From Gracilariopsis chorda (taxonomy: Eukaryota; Rhodophyta; Florideophyceae; Gracilariales; Gracilariaceae): a stretch of 64,000 nt of DNA. A program made the translations under genes and the position numbers. The stretch spans positions 1-64,000 of the forward strand of contig NBIV01000174.1 of NCBI GenBank assembly GCA_003194525.1, in the 5' to 3' direction. Position 1 is the stretch's first letter; every line of letters begins with the position of its first letter. This document shows positions 11,120 to 21,079 of this stretch, piece after piece. The notes below the pieces were generated by a model. That model was given only the letters and a program-made list of their open reading frames with translations. It did not search any database and had not been told where the DNA came from.

Positions 11120-12055
11120 ATGGCGGGAAAGGGCAACAACTTTACGCCCGAAGAAGACCTGGCCTTAGCCAAAGCGTGGCTGAGCTGCTCTCGCCGCACG
11201 CTCGACCAGAACGCCGAAACCTTTTGGGCCGACGTCGCCCTCGCCTTCTCCAACCAGCTGAAAGTTGTCGGCCCCCGCTCGCAGGCTAGTCTAAGGTGCC
11301 GCTGGACGCTCTTGCAGCGCGTCACGCAGAAGTACCTCGCTGCAAACCGTCTGTACCGGGCCAACATCCCGTCCGGGGAGACAGAAGACGACACGCTCCG
11401 CAATGTAATGACGCTCTACCGCGAGAAGAACAAGACAATCAAGGATGGAAAGACTCGTCTCGCGCCGGCGCTCAAATGTCTCGACGCCATGATGCTACTC
11501 TCCGAGCACCCAAAGTTCTCTCAGAGGGTCGGAGGTGGCTCTTCCTCATCTGCACCGGGCTACCGCGACAGCCAGCTGGGAGAGAGCGAAGCGAGCCTTC
11601 TAAACACGTCTAGCTTTCAGAGCGGGGCCCGTGTGCTCCCCGATGAGCACGTTCAGGCAGGCAATGTCTGCATGCAAGGTCCGTCAGCAAACCGCCCCCT
11701 AGGAACGAAGCGGCAGAAGTACGTTGACGCAATCGAAGCTGGCTCATTCAAGATGTCTGCGTCCATTGAAGGCGTGAGCGCTGCAATCCGCAGCAGTGCC
11801 AAAACTCGTGCCCACGCCGCAGCAGTGGCTATCAAGTTCAAGATATTGTCGAAGATGTCGCTACCGCCGGATGAGATGAACAGAAGGTTGGACAAGCTCC
11901 TGATGGAGGCGGATGGCATTGGCAGCGCGGTGGGCTGTCCTGTTCGCTTGAATACACCACAAGAAGGAGGCATGGGTCCCGATGCTCCCAATCGGGCGGC
12001 CGAGGAGGCCATAGAGACGGTTGGGGCGGAGGCGACGGAAGAAGAAGATGTGTAA
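11120..12055 (+). CDS. PIF/Harbinger ORF1, Myb/SANT-like DNA-binding protein
   Basis: A 311-residue protein starting with ATG at 11120. Residues about 5-100 form a trihelical Myb/SANT-like domain: an FTPEED start, a conserved W, and a later RCRW segment. This is the form found in plant PIF ORF1 and NAM-associated proteins. The middle is Ser/Gly-rich and the C-terminus ends in a Glu-rich acidic tail. In this superfamily ORF1 binds the element ends and recruits the transposase to the nucleus. The neighbouring convergent transposase supports the call. Confidence 0.82.
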   Translation: MAGKGNNFTPEEDLALAKAWLSCSRRTLDQNAETFWADVALAFSNQLKVVGPRSQASLRCRWTLLQRVTQKYLAANRLYRANIPSGETEDDTLRNVMTLYREKNKTIKDGKTRLAPALKCLDAMMLLSEHPKFSQRVGGGSSSSAPGYRDSQLGESEASLLNTSSFQSGARVLPDEHVQAGNVCMQGPSANRPLGTKRQKYVDAIEAGSFKMSASIEGVSAAIRSSAKTRAHAAAVAIKFKILSKMSLPPDEMNRRLDKLLMEADGIGSAVGCPVRLNTPQEGGMGPDAPNRAAEEAIETVGAEATEEEDV

Positions 12056-12128
12056 TGGGTTTTCGTGTTGCAATCGCCGCGCAAATGCAAGTGGTGCGCG
12101 CGAAGCGCGCAGCGAGGGCAACAATCCT

Positions 12129-13589
12129 TTACTCGAGCCCGACTCCAAACCTACTCCATAGATGCGCGCTGATCAACTCGTTAAGCTGCGCGTGCGCATC
12201 TCTACTACAGACTAGCTCATTACGTTGTAAAAGCCCAGCTTGTCCCGTCGGTATCTCCCTCGAACCCTCCACACCACCCTCTATAGTGCCTTTGCTTGCG
12301 TCTACAGTAGGTGAATTGAAGAATTCCTCCACCATTTCCCGTTCTGCAAACGAAACCCCGTGCTCATCAACCTCATCGGACAGCTCGCCGTCTACCTGCA
12401 TCTTCACAATCATATTGTGAATGATAATGCATACGTTACTGATGAGTATGATCTCCTCATCAGACCACTCATGACGCTCCTGCCGCAGAATGCGAAAGCG
12501 CCCTTGTAAGCACCCGAATAGTCTTTCAATGTCCTTACGCACCGCTTCCTGACGCTTCGTCATGTGCAGCTCGCGCTCGTTCGTTGGGGCGTGGTTGGGC
12601 CCGACGAAGATAGCCCAGTCTGGGTAGATGCCGTCCACTAGAATGTACAGCAGCCATGCCCGCACCTGTCCATTGAGCTTGTAACCCTCTGGAACCGTCA
12701 TCCGACGCTTGTTTGAAAGGATGTCGTTCATCAACGGGTTGTTATCCAGCACCGTGATGTCGTTATTGGTACCACAGCGGCCCGCATCCCAGTGCCAACA
12801 GTAGAGGTCACGGTCACATAATGCCTCTGCACTGATTGTAGCGAGCTTCCCTTCTTTAGGGTTGTAGTATTGTCCCTTGTATGCACGGGGACAGTTCTTC
12901 CACTTGATAGGCATACAGTCCAAACATCCAATACAACCGGCGAATCCTGTAGACTCATACTTCGCAACGATTCCTCTCAATTCGTCGAGTGTAGGTTCAC
13001 GGTTTAAAAAGGTAGGAGCAAAACGGCTTACTACAGCTTCTAGAAATATACGGAAGTACTGCCTCTGTGACTCCGGGCTCATGCGCGCCATATCGTCCAT
13101 CTGATTGTATGACATCCCGTTTCCAAGACGACGTAGGCTGCAGAGTATCTTCTGATGGCTACTGTGGCCTGTTCTCCCGGACACTACCCGTAGCTGGCCA
13201 AGCCGCGCGTCTTGTTGTACCAGTTCGTCATGCAACCTCCAGTACAGCTTCAGAGGTATGCGAAAGACGTTGCGAAACTTGGCGGCAGGGTACACTGGAT
13301 GCTGTGAGAGGTAGTCGCTGAACCATGTGCAGGGTCCCCGATTGAGATTGCGGGACCCCTTAGTTCTTCCTGCACGCCTTGGCCCTGTCTCCCTCGAGCA
13401 GTTGGCAACTGCAGCCGCGCAGCCAATCAGTGCGAGGGCATCAGCGTTGTGGCCGTCGTCGAAGAGGCCATCGATGAGGGCGTTCAGGTCGTCAGAGGAC
13501 GACGATTCCTCGCAGTGCTCCATTTTGCGGGTGGGGCGTCTTGGAGGAGCAACGATGCATTTTGTGGTAGGTACTGTACTGTACTGCAT
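12129..13589 (-). CDS. PIF/Harbinger DDE transposase
   Basis: A 486-residue protein; ATG at 13589, with an alternative in-frame ATG at 13523 (residue 23). An HTH-like N-terminal half precedes the catalytic domain of the plant transposon protein / DDE_Tnp_4 type. The conserved blocks are present in order: D224 in LDCMPIKWKNCP, NDI with D277 in NNDITVLD, D319 in LVDGIYPDW and E355 in RKDIERLFGCLQGRF. All catalytic acids are retained and no interruption is seen. It would cut and paste the element at 3-bp TTA-like targets. The N-terminus starts in Ser/Asp-rich sequence. Confidence 0.92.
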   Translation of the reverse strand: MQYSTVPTTKCIVAPPRRPTRKMEHCEESSSSDDLNALIDGLFDDGHNADALALIGCAAAVANCSRETGPRRAGRTKGSRNLNRGPCTWFSDYLSQHPVYPAAKFRNVFRIPLKLYWRLHDELVQQDARLGQLRVVSGRTGHSSHQKILCSLRRLGNGMSYNQMDDMARMSPESQRQYFRIFLEAVVSRFAPTFLNREPTLDELRGIVAKYESTGFAGCIGCLDCMPIKWKNCPRAYKGQYYNPKEGKLATISAEALCDRDLYCWHWDAGRCGTNNDITVLDNNPLMNDILSNKRRMTVPEGYKLNGQVRAWLLYILVDGIYPDWAIFVGPNHAPTNERELHMTKRQEAVRKDIERLFGCLQGRFRILRQERHEWSDEEIILISNVCIIIHNMIVKMQVDGELSDEVDEHGVSFAEREMVEEFFNSPTVDASKGTIEGGVEGSREIPTGQAGLLQRNELVCSRDAHAQLNELISAHLWSRFGVGLE

Positions 13590-14892
13590 CTCACATTGCT
13601 GTACAGTCTGAATTCAACGGGTACGGGCGCAAGGGTCCCAATGAAAAGTGTACACGTTGAGACATATGATATAAATAAAATGTTGCCACCGCCGCTGATA
13701 GACATGCGCGCAGTGGTGTTTATTTTTCCGTGGGTACTTTGGCTATTTAACCAGGCAAATTAACCATGCGAATAGACTTGGTCTTAACACTTGCGTTCTG
13801 TTTTGTCATAGTGGCACTGGCTCTTGTTAGTTTGAACCGCAATAGAGCGGAATATTGTAAAACTAACTTATTAGTTGCGGAAATGTTACGATGACGGACA
13901 TTATTGCTTTCTTCAATGCAATGCAGGAGTAAAGGCGTTTGGTCCGTGTATTGGGGAAAAAAGCCAACAGCTACACAATAAATGTTTACCACTACTAATA
14001 TGATTCTTTATACAGCCGAACCGCTTTTCTTTCTTCCGCACAGGGGACGCACGTGCTTTTTCCTTTGAGTGCTTCACTTTCCACTTTGCACGCCTTGTCA
14101 AGAACTACATTTCTGCCGATTCTGGTACTTCCATAAACACAACGTTCTTGAAATGGATAATTTGAGAGGCAAGCACTAGTAGTTTGGATCTGCGCTAGAA
14201 GTCGCAATTTTACAAAACCAAAAACTGGCTAATTACAAAAACAAAAAACAGATTTGGCTCTACATCAGCCATCGTTTTGGCAAACCACTCGTGTCAAATT
14301 AACCCATTTCTCAAATAAAGCCGGTGTGAGCACTACCCTTGGTGGTATGAGGTTCGGATTATCCCTGAGGATACCGTAGACTATACTTACAATATGAAGG
14401 GTAAAGGGTTAAGTTGCTGCCTCGACATGAAGCTGGCGTTTTGTATTTCAGAAATATCGCCCAGCACCCAGAAATGGCATTAGAGTACGCTATTTCTGGG
14501 TGATTCAGGGGTGCGAGTGGACGATGCTTGGATGACTAGCACTGCCACGTGTACTTATCTACAGTATTGATGTAGATTCTACACGTACAAGAGTACAGGG
14601 ACAAAACAACATATATCTAAAGACCAGGAAAAAATCTTGTTGCGTTGGTATCTGTAAGTTTAAGATTACAGGAAAGGAAACCAGAGAGAGCATCTCCAAG
14701 CAGATCTCTGAAACTAGTCGTGCTGTCGGTACCTTCGGTAGCTTCAGGTGAAGCGTAAGTGCTATAGTGCATAGTGCTCAAGGAGATTATCGTCGCGTTC
14801 CCGACCTCCATCCGTTATCGAACCGGAGCGAAACCCGCGTTGTTGTTATCTTTATCGGAGTCTAAGAAGAAGCGCCTAACTTCCCTAAGACC
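13590..14892. other. Intergenic stretch, no gene seen
   Basis: About 1.3 kb between the transposase and the ArsS gene. It has only short random frames, an AT-rich part around 13660-14330, and one 11-bp hairpin listed separately. The right end of the Harbinger element and the ArsS promoter should lie here, but neither was pinpointed. Confidence 0.6.
14465..14502. repeat. 11-bp perfect inverted repeat
   Basis: CACCCAGAAAT at 14465-14475 and ATTTCTGGGTG at 14492-14502 are perfect complements with a 16-nt loop. It lies about 390 bp upstream of the ArsS start. Its role is unknown. Confidence 0.7.
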
Positions 14893-16044
14893 ATGGACTT
14901 CCGCATTGATGCGGCTTTCGCTACGCCCCTATCTCTGTTCAGGACATCCACCATCCCCTTCTATCCATCAATTTCCCATAAGGAACAACCTCGATGCTCC
15001 ACAAACCCCTCCACCAAGAAGTTTATGAGGCGTGATTTGCAAAACCTGGACATCCCAAGTTTCTCTGAGGTGGTACAGCGTGTATCCCCCAACAACTATC
15101 CATTGAAACGACGTTTACCTAAGACTTTGCAGATAAACATTGGCCTAACCTGCAACCTTGCATGCGCCCATTGTCATGTCGATTCTTCACCACATCGGTC
15201 TGAGACCATGAGCGCTCAGGTAGCCACCCGACTTATCGAACTTGTGAACAACACCCCGTCAATCGAAGTGGTAGACATTACTGGAGGAGCGCCTGAAATG
15301 CATGCTCAATTTCGCTCGCTTGTGCGTGCTTTCCGAGAAATGGGCAAATCTGTCATCGATCGATGCAACCTCACCGTGCTCCTGCTGGAAGAGCAATCCG
15401 ACCTTGTGCAGTTTTTGGCTCACCATCGCGTTAGGGTAGTTGCGTCGTTGCCTTGCTACACTCCTGAAAACGTTAAGAAGCAAAGAGGGAACGGCGTGTT
15501 TGATGATAGCATTGAGGCGCTTGCTCGGTTAAATGCTGCTGGCTATGGACGTGATCCCTCGCTCGTACTTGATTTGGTTTATAACCCTGTGGGCACCTCA
15601 CTACCCCCGCCACAAGCAAAACTGGAATTGGATTACAAGCGCGAATTGAAGAATGCCTTTGATATTGATTTCACAAGTTTGATATGCATAACGAATATGC
15701 CCATCAAACGATTCGCAGATGACCTGATAGTTCGTGGACGTCTTGAACAATACGTCAACTTGCTCGCGGATAATTTCAATCCAGGGAATGTCGCAAATGT
15801 GATGTGTCTAGATATGGTTCATGTGGCTCATGACGGCTCGTTCTATGACTGTGATTTTAATTACGCATTGGACATGAAGCTGCCTGGCCCCAATCAAGAT
15901 ATTTCAATCCGCAGAGCAAGCGGCTTAAATGTATTTGATATCGACAGTCTTGCGGAGTTGGGAGAGAAACGAATTCGAACCGGTCCTCACTGTTTTGGGT
16001 GTACGGCGGGAAATGGTTCGAGTTGTGGTGGAATTCTTTCATAG
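14893..16044 (+). CDS. arsS: ArsS-like radical SAM protein (arsenosugar biosynthesis family)
   Basis: A 383-residue protein from ATG 14893. The radical SAM [4Fe-4S] motif C-x3-C-x2-C is at C87, C91 and C94 (TCNLACAHCHVDSSP). The C-terminus carries the DUF3641 Cys-rich signature HCFGCTAGNGSSCGG, the hallmark of the radical SAM/Cys-rich family annotated as ArsS. In cyanobacteria this family is tied to forming the 5'-deoxyadenosyl-dimethylarsine precursor of arsenosugars, usually with ArsM. The first 50 or so residues extend beyond the bacterial core and could be an organelle-targeting peptide (inference). No ArsM is in the window. The gene is convergent with the acyltransferase, 291 bp apart. 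Confidence 0.88.
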   Translation: MDFRIDAAFATPLSLFRTSTIPFYPSISHKEQPRCSTNPSTKKFMRRDLQNLDIPSFSEVVQRVSPNNYPLKRRLPKTLQINIGLTCNLACAHCHVDSSPHRSETMSAQVATRLIELVNNTPSIEVVDITGGAPEMHAQFRSLVRAFREMGKSVIDRCNLTVLLLEEQSDLVQFLAHHRVRVVASLPCYTPENVKKQRGNGVFDDSIEALARLNAAGYGRDPSLVLDLVYNPVGTSLPPPQAKLELDYKRELKNAFDIDFTSLICITNMPIKRFADDLIVRGRLEQYVNLLADNFNPGNVANVMCLDMVHVAHDGSFYDCDFNYALDMKLPGPNQDISIRRASGLNVFDIDSLAELGEKRIRTGPHCFGCTAGNGSSCGGILS

Positions 16045-16335
16045 AACTTCGTTGTTTACTTCATGTAGTACAGCCTTGTGTTACACACATCACTTCACAA
16101 GTTGTGTGGTGATTTGGGGGCGTTGCTCGACAATGTCGCGAAAAATCCTCTTGACTAATCTGCCGTATTGTTGAGGACCTGTGCGGCCAGTGTGTAATAG
16201 TACCACCTTCAAAAAGTTTGAATCAGTCTTCCTCGCTCCAAGAAATTTTGTTGATGGGATCCCCACAACCGGTGACTTCTGTCTTCGTCAGTAGGAGCGG
16301 TCAAAGCATGCCCATAGCAAGTTCATTTCTGCACA

Positions 16336-17532
16336 TTATACGCGGTCATCACCTTTCGTGTTTTCGATGAAGAAAGTGAGCTGGTCGTCTTGTTCCTGTA
16401 AATCATACGCCTTCTTGAGCACTTCTTGGACATTGGTTTCCTTCCCAAGCAAGTATGAATGATACAAGAACTTGTGCTTCCTGTTTAGAGGGACTATTGG
16501 TTGGTTCAGTACCTCATTCATGGCATTTTGAACATTCAGCGCGTATAGTCTCGCATTCGAAACTTCTTCAGCTGATGGCACAAACACTGGAAGTTCTGTG
16601 CAATGAACATAATTGACGAACTGTGTCATAGTTCGGAACATATGTTCTCGGAATCGGATTGTTTCCCATGATAAATTGAATCGTCGCCACGGGAACCGAA
16701 TACATACCGGCACAACTGGAAGGCCAGCATTGAAAACTCCGGTGCGAAAAGGGACCATCGCCTTACCGTTCGCTGTCGTTCCTTCCGGGAAGATCACCAG
16801 CTTGCTCATACAAGCCGCGCAACCAGGGCAGTTCTGTCGCTTACGGTGACACTCGTATGTCGCTTGTATACGATTAATGAGTTGGGTGGTTAGGGATTGT
16901 CCTTTTCGGACAAACATACACTGTAACGCACGCGCAATACTTCCGACCAAAGGTGCGTGTTCCAGCTCTCCTTTTGATACAAAGGAACTTCGATAGCGAC
17001 AGAGAAGCACTAAGATATCGATATATCCCAGATGATTCGCAATGATGACGTACGCATCTCGAACAGGCATCTTCTCCCGTGAGGCCATACAGCTTGGTTC
17101 AGCTTTGTCGCTTTTGATATGATAAACGCCGAACGAGACAAATAGTATAGACCGCGCGATTGGAAACAACAGCAAGATTAAGAAACGTCGCCATGGGGAA
17201 GGCGGGGTGAACAAAGGATCCTTCCCATCAACAAGAATCTCGGAGTCTTTTGACTCGCGTATCGGGTTATCTTGGGCGTGAGACGGTGTCACACCAATTG
17301 TTGCTATGGATGCCACTGTTAACATGATCAACCCTGCCAGCGCAAGATAAAGAAGTCGGATGGGGAAAACGAACACGCCCATTATAACCGTTTTGATAAT
17401 CTCGTACGAGTCCCATGACCCACTGATGCGATTGAAAGGTAGAAAGAATTGATGCACTTGCTTTTCGGTGTTTTCGGAGCTTGAAGTGGCACCATACTCT
17501 TTAGTTGGGTCTGTGTCCGTCTCTGGTGTCAT
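16336..17532 (-). CDS. Lysophospholipid acyltransferase (PlsC/LPCAT-like)
   Basis: A 398-residue protein from ATG 17532; the frame is open further upstream but without an ATG. There are hydrophobic segments at about residues 45-82 and 115-128. The acyltransferase motif I, NHLGYID (H-x4-D), is at residues 156-162. The EGT motif FPEGTTANGKAMVPF is at about 239-252. A PVCIRFPW block follows, as in LPCAT/LPEAT-type members of the glycerolphosphate acyltransferase superfamily. It would acylate a lysophospholipid with acyl-CoA in the ER membrane; the exact acceptor cannot be told. No EF-hand is seen at the C-terminus. Confidence 0.85.
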   Translation of the reverse strand: MTPETDTDPTKEYGATSSSENTEKQVHQFFLPFNRISGSWDSYEIIKTVIMGVFVFPIRLLYLALAGLIMLTVASIATIGVTPSHAQDNPIRESKDSEILVDGKDPLFTPPSPWRRFLILLLFPIARSILFVSFGVYHIKSDKAEPSCMASREKMPVRDAYVIIANHLGYIDILVLLCRYRSSFVSKGELEHAPLVGSIARALQCMFVRKGQSLTTQLINRIQATYECHRKRQNCPGCAACMSKLVIFPEGTTANGKAMVPFRTGVFNAGLPVVPVCIRFPWRRFNLSWETIRFREHMFRTMTQFVNYVHCTELPVFVPSAEEVSNARLYALNVQNAMNEVLNQPIVPLNRKHKFLYHSYLLGKETNVQEVLKKAYDLQEQDDQLTFFIENTKGDDRV

Positions 17533-20022
17533 GTTGTGCTGCTGTGGAGGGAGCTCGTAAGGACTAGATTCACAAAGCAAAGACCCCTAATTCGGTAAAT
17601 ACACTTATTGCGTTGTCGCTCACTGTCGGAAAGCCTGGGCGCGGAGAAGGAACATAGACCTTAGCAGTGGGCAATTCTGCTTGCACATCAGATACATAAA
17701 AAGTTTGGGGGAATGCTACCACGAAGCGCAGCTGACTATCCACTCAAGGGATAGCTAACACAGTCATATATATGAAACTAGGCTCGGTATTCACGCCCTG
17801 AGCTGCTCCACTATCCACAGACTGAAATGCGGAGCAGAGTGGTCACGCAGTAGATAATCGGTTTTTATTCAACCGCTGTACTGTACCGTTGGTACCGTTG
17901 GTACACAACCAACCATGGTACAACGAACGAAAGCCTTTATTCATGGTACAAGGGTACAAGTTGTAGTACCGTACAACCGTACCTGGGGTAAGGGTTATCA
18001 TAGTGTAGCATCCGCACGCAGTGGCCTGTTGGCACTGAATTGTTTACGGTGAGCAGGTATCTGGTCATGTGGAAACGAGGTTTCTACTGTTTCTTGCTGG
18101 CCGGTTTCATGACGTGTGCAAGCCCACCCTGCAAGCAACAACGGAATAAGAGCATGTTTCATCGTGTTTCGTAGCCCCTTTCGCCTGAAACATAAGGCGT
18201 AAAGGCCATCGCATCGACATTTCCTTTGTCCTTCAATAGCGGAAGAGGTTTGCAAGTTCGTTGAAGTGGGGGTAGAATGAAACAAACTCAACTCTACACT
18301 TCGGTCGATTGTTTCTGGAGTTTATCATGGTGACTTGCTCCCTGTGAGAGTTCGCTACATATGATGCATAGGCGCCCTTGCCAGTATTTTGGGCGGGGCA
18401 CTTTCCTTTAGCTCAGTGGTCTCACACTTCCTATCCATCTATTTGTACCTTCGTAGCCAGCTACACTGAGGGGCTGTTTATAGGCCATGTTCCAAATTCC
18501 GAAAGCAAGGTAAGGGCTCTACATCAAGAAGCCTTCTCTCTCAAGGAAGGGCAGCACTAGTTCCGGTCCACACTAAGGGGTATAACGAAAAGAGATAGCC
18601 TTTTGCCGTTGTACCAAAGCGAACCTTTCGTACCCTTCGTACCCCACCTAAAGGCTCATGAAGGGTAGCAAGAGGACCCTGATACCCACGTAATCCTTAA
18701 TATGAATAGCTGGCCTTCCGTGAGTGGCAAGCAGCACAAGCATTTTCGCCCTGTTCGCTTCCCAGCGAGGACTTGCTGAATTATTTGTGGGAGATGTGAA
18801 GTCTTGTGACAACCGTTTGTCAGCAATCTGTATCCCATATCCTTAGACACTGTCACATCGTCACCCTTCTTGGGCGCCAGTTTCCCAACGGCAACAAACC
18901 TATGCTGTCGTTGGGAAATTGCTGGGATAAAAAAGATGCCAGATTTGCACTCCCATCGTGTAAACGATACATTTGGTTCGAGTGACCACCAACTGACTAC
19001 TGACTAAATGGCCCCCGATGCTGAACTTGGCCGCTAAGCGTTAAGAGGTTTTCCTTCCTGCTTTGTACCCCCTGCCAGTCCCATGTGCTTAATATCACGG
19101 GATCAAACTGAAGCGTACGACAATAATTTGCATATGATCAGCAGGTGCCCAGAGAGCGCATGCAAGGTTATGCCATGAAGAAGATAGGCTTATTATGATA
19201 TCAGGAGGGGGCATATGCTACAGCCGGCATGTCAGCAGGCGTCGCAGGTGGGTAAGGTTTTGGCACATTACGGCATCAGTTTAGCTCAGCCGCAACATTC
19301 AAACAATGCTGTGGCTTTCACATAGGCGTATTGAAGCTGTTCAAAAACCGTTGGTCACTATGCTACGAGGTGTACGAGGCGCGCCAAGTCCAGGCGGGAG
19401 ATTATTCGGTCTCTAAGAGAAAGCCAAAGGCTTGGATTCACAGTGACAGAATAGAAATGGCCGGACAGGGCGTTGGAATACTTCCAGGGATGAGGACTCG
19501 TAGCTACTACGTTTTCGGAAGCTAAGGATTTTAGTCTTCTATACCTTCGTGGTGTGCCAGAGAAGAGTATTTTACGCTCGTGCGACCAATAAATGAATGA
19601 ATGCTTTCGGGGAATTCGTTGGATGTTTTTGCTGTAAGCATAGTGAAATGACGCCTGAAACGAAATAGCAGCTGTCACCTACACCTCATAATTAGAACAA
19701 AGACACCAACAGTACGAAGATACCGAAGCAGACAGTCGGACCAGAAGCCGGTTTCGCTGTTTCATAGTGCCTAGTGTTTCATCCGCCAGCATTGCTTCTG
19801 CCCCGGAAATTTGAATAGCGGCCTTGCGCTCTATCATCGGTTTATACTCGGGCTCAAGGTAACCTTTTTTGCACACAAATGCCTCATGACTGGGGCTTTT
19901 CTCGCGAATTGCCACAAACGAAGACGCACAGGACTGCCAGTCAGCGAAGGCCAGGCCCACGATCCTTGTATGCGTACTTAGCTCGCAACAGACCACCACA
20001 GGAATCTTCTCTTACTTCAAAC
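17533..20022. other. Long intergenic stretch, no gene seen
   Basis: About 2.5 kb between the acyltransferase and the Nudix-like gene, which point away from each other, so both promoters should lie here. It holds a GTAC-rich cluster (17878-17990) and scattered short frames with no recognisable product. I found no tRNA-like B box. Confidence 0.55.
17878..17990. repeat. GTAC-rich short repeat cluster
   Basis: About nine GTAC tetramers occur in roughly 100 bp, mostly as GGTACC, GTACAA and GTACCGT variants on both strands. The arrangement is irregular, so it is a degenerate low-complexity patch and not a clean tandem array. Confidence 0.6.
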
Positions 20023-20949
20023 ATGTCGCGCAGTGCGCCATCACCACCACCTCGTATCTCACAAACCGCATTATTCTTTGCCTTTCTCGTACTGTTGTGT
20101 ATTGCCGAGTTTGGAATCCCGGGTGGTTTGACTCCGCGCCGGGCAACTGAGGAGATTTTATCACGGAGGGTAGCAGAAGAGCTGGATGTGTTTTCAGAAA
20201 AAGACCCAAACAAACGCGTTGGAGGTCCCTACTCAATCGATACGGTGCACAGGAAGGGTCTCGTCCACCGTGGGATATGGATATTTGCACTAGACTCACA
20301 GCTTAGACTGTTGCTGGCGTGGCGTGCGCCATCTATGAAAACATGCCCAATGACCTGGTCGCTAATCGGTGAACACTCAATTACAAACGAAACTATGGAA
20401 CAAACTGCGTATCGTGGTCTATCGGAAGAAGCGCGTTTTATTGTGCGACCCCGGGTATACCCTGTTGGTCAACCATTCTTGTTCAGATACGTTTACGCTA
20501 ACGGCACCCGTGAGGAAAGAACTGATAACCAGTGGACCCAGGCATATGTGATTCTTCCGCGCGGTGACGCCCTCGATTTCAGATCGCTAGATGATGCAGA
20601 AGCTGAGGCTGCGCAATCCGTGGGAGAAAACCTTCGCTATCAAGGAATGTCTGTTCCCCAAGTTGTACATCACATCACGCAAAAACCTCGGTTTTTCTGC
20701 AGCCAGGTGCAATCGGAATGGATATTACGAACAATACCACTTGTGACCCGCGTTCTCAAAGCGAACGAGAAGCGTCTGTTCCGAGCTCATCTCAAAGATG
20801 ACTGGGCAGAGCTGGTTCAAAAACGTTCCCCGGTGTGCTGCCGAGCTTCCGAGCACGAGGTTGATGTGCAGTCCGTTGACGTCTCAGCATGTGGTGTGCC
20901 TTGCAAAAACAATACCGTTGATCCTTCTGATATCGATGTTCTCACATAA
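20023..20949 (+). CDS. Membrane-anchored Nudix-like protein
   Basis: A 308-residue protein if started at ATG 20023; the open frame extends upstream to 19879. A single hydrophobic segment at about residues 15-33 could be a signal anchor. The Nudix fold runs from the VHRGIWIFALD strand through LLLAWRAP and TWSLIGEHS to a helix with RGLSEEA. Against the canonical GX5EX7REUXEEXGU box it keeps the first Glu and the EE pair, but has G for E in REU and R for the last G, with the first G displaced by one. Hydrolase activity is therefore doubtful, and the substrate is unknown. An IPP-isomerase-like or Nudix-19-like origin is also possible. It converges on the DUF760 gene with 130 bp between. Confidence 0.7.
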   Translation: MSRSAPSPPPRISQTALFFAFLVLLCIAEFGIPGGLTPRRATEEILSRRVAEELDVFSEKDPNKRVGGPYSIDTVHRKGLVHRGIWIFALDSQLRLLLAWRAPSMKTCPMTWSLIGEHSITNETMEQTAYRGLSEEARFIVRPRVYPVGQPFLFRYVYANGTREERTDNQWTQAYVILPRGDALDFRSLDDAEAEAAQSVGENLRYQGMSVPQVVHHITQKPRFFCSQVQSEWILRTIPLVTRVLKANEKRLFRAHLKDDWAELVQKRSPVCCRASEHEVDVQSVDVSACGVPCKNNTVDPSDIDVLT

Positions 20950-21079
20950 AGCACGGCGGTAGTTCCATTGCCCGCAGTACGGCTCGTGTTCGAGAGCGCG
21001 GTGCGGGACACTTCTGGGTTTACTAGATTTCATGTGTCAGCAATACTGACTCAGCATCAACAAAGCAAATATGGCTAAT

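Larger units (their letters stand above)
11120..13589. mobile_element. PIF/Harbinger DNA transposon (two convergent genes)
   Basis: The element has the two-gene content typical of the superfamily: a Myb/SANT-like DNA-binding protein on the plus strand and a DDE transposase on the minus strand, converging with 73 bp between stops. Both frames are full length and open, which suggests a recent insertion or continued selection. The true ends must lie outside the stated span. I did not find convincing terminal inverted repeats or a TTA/TAA 3-bp duplication. Confidence 0.85.

Noticed and set aside
10847-13689. Sequence near 13662-13689 (ACATATG…GCCAC) as the right terminal repeat of the Harbinger element
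   Set aside because: It matches the left foldback at only about half of positions and no TTA/TAA duplication could be placed, so terminal repeats were left uncalled.
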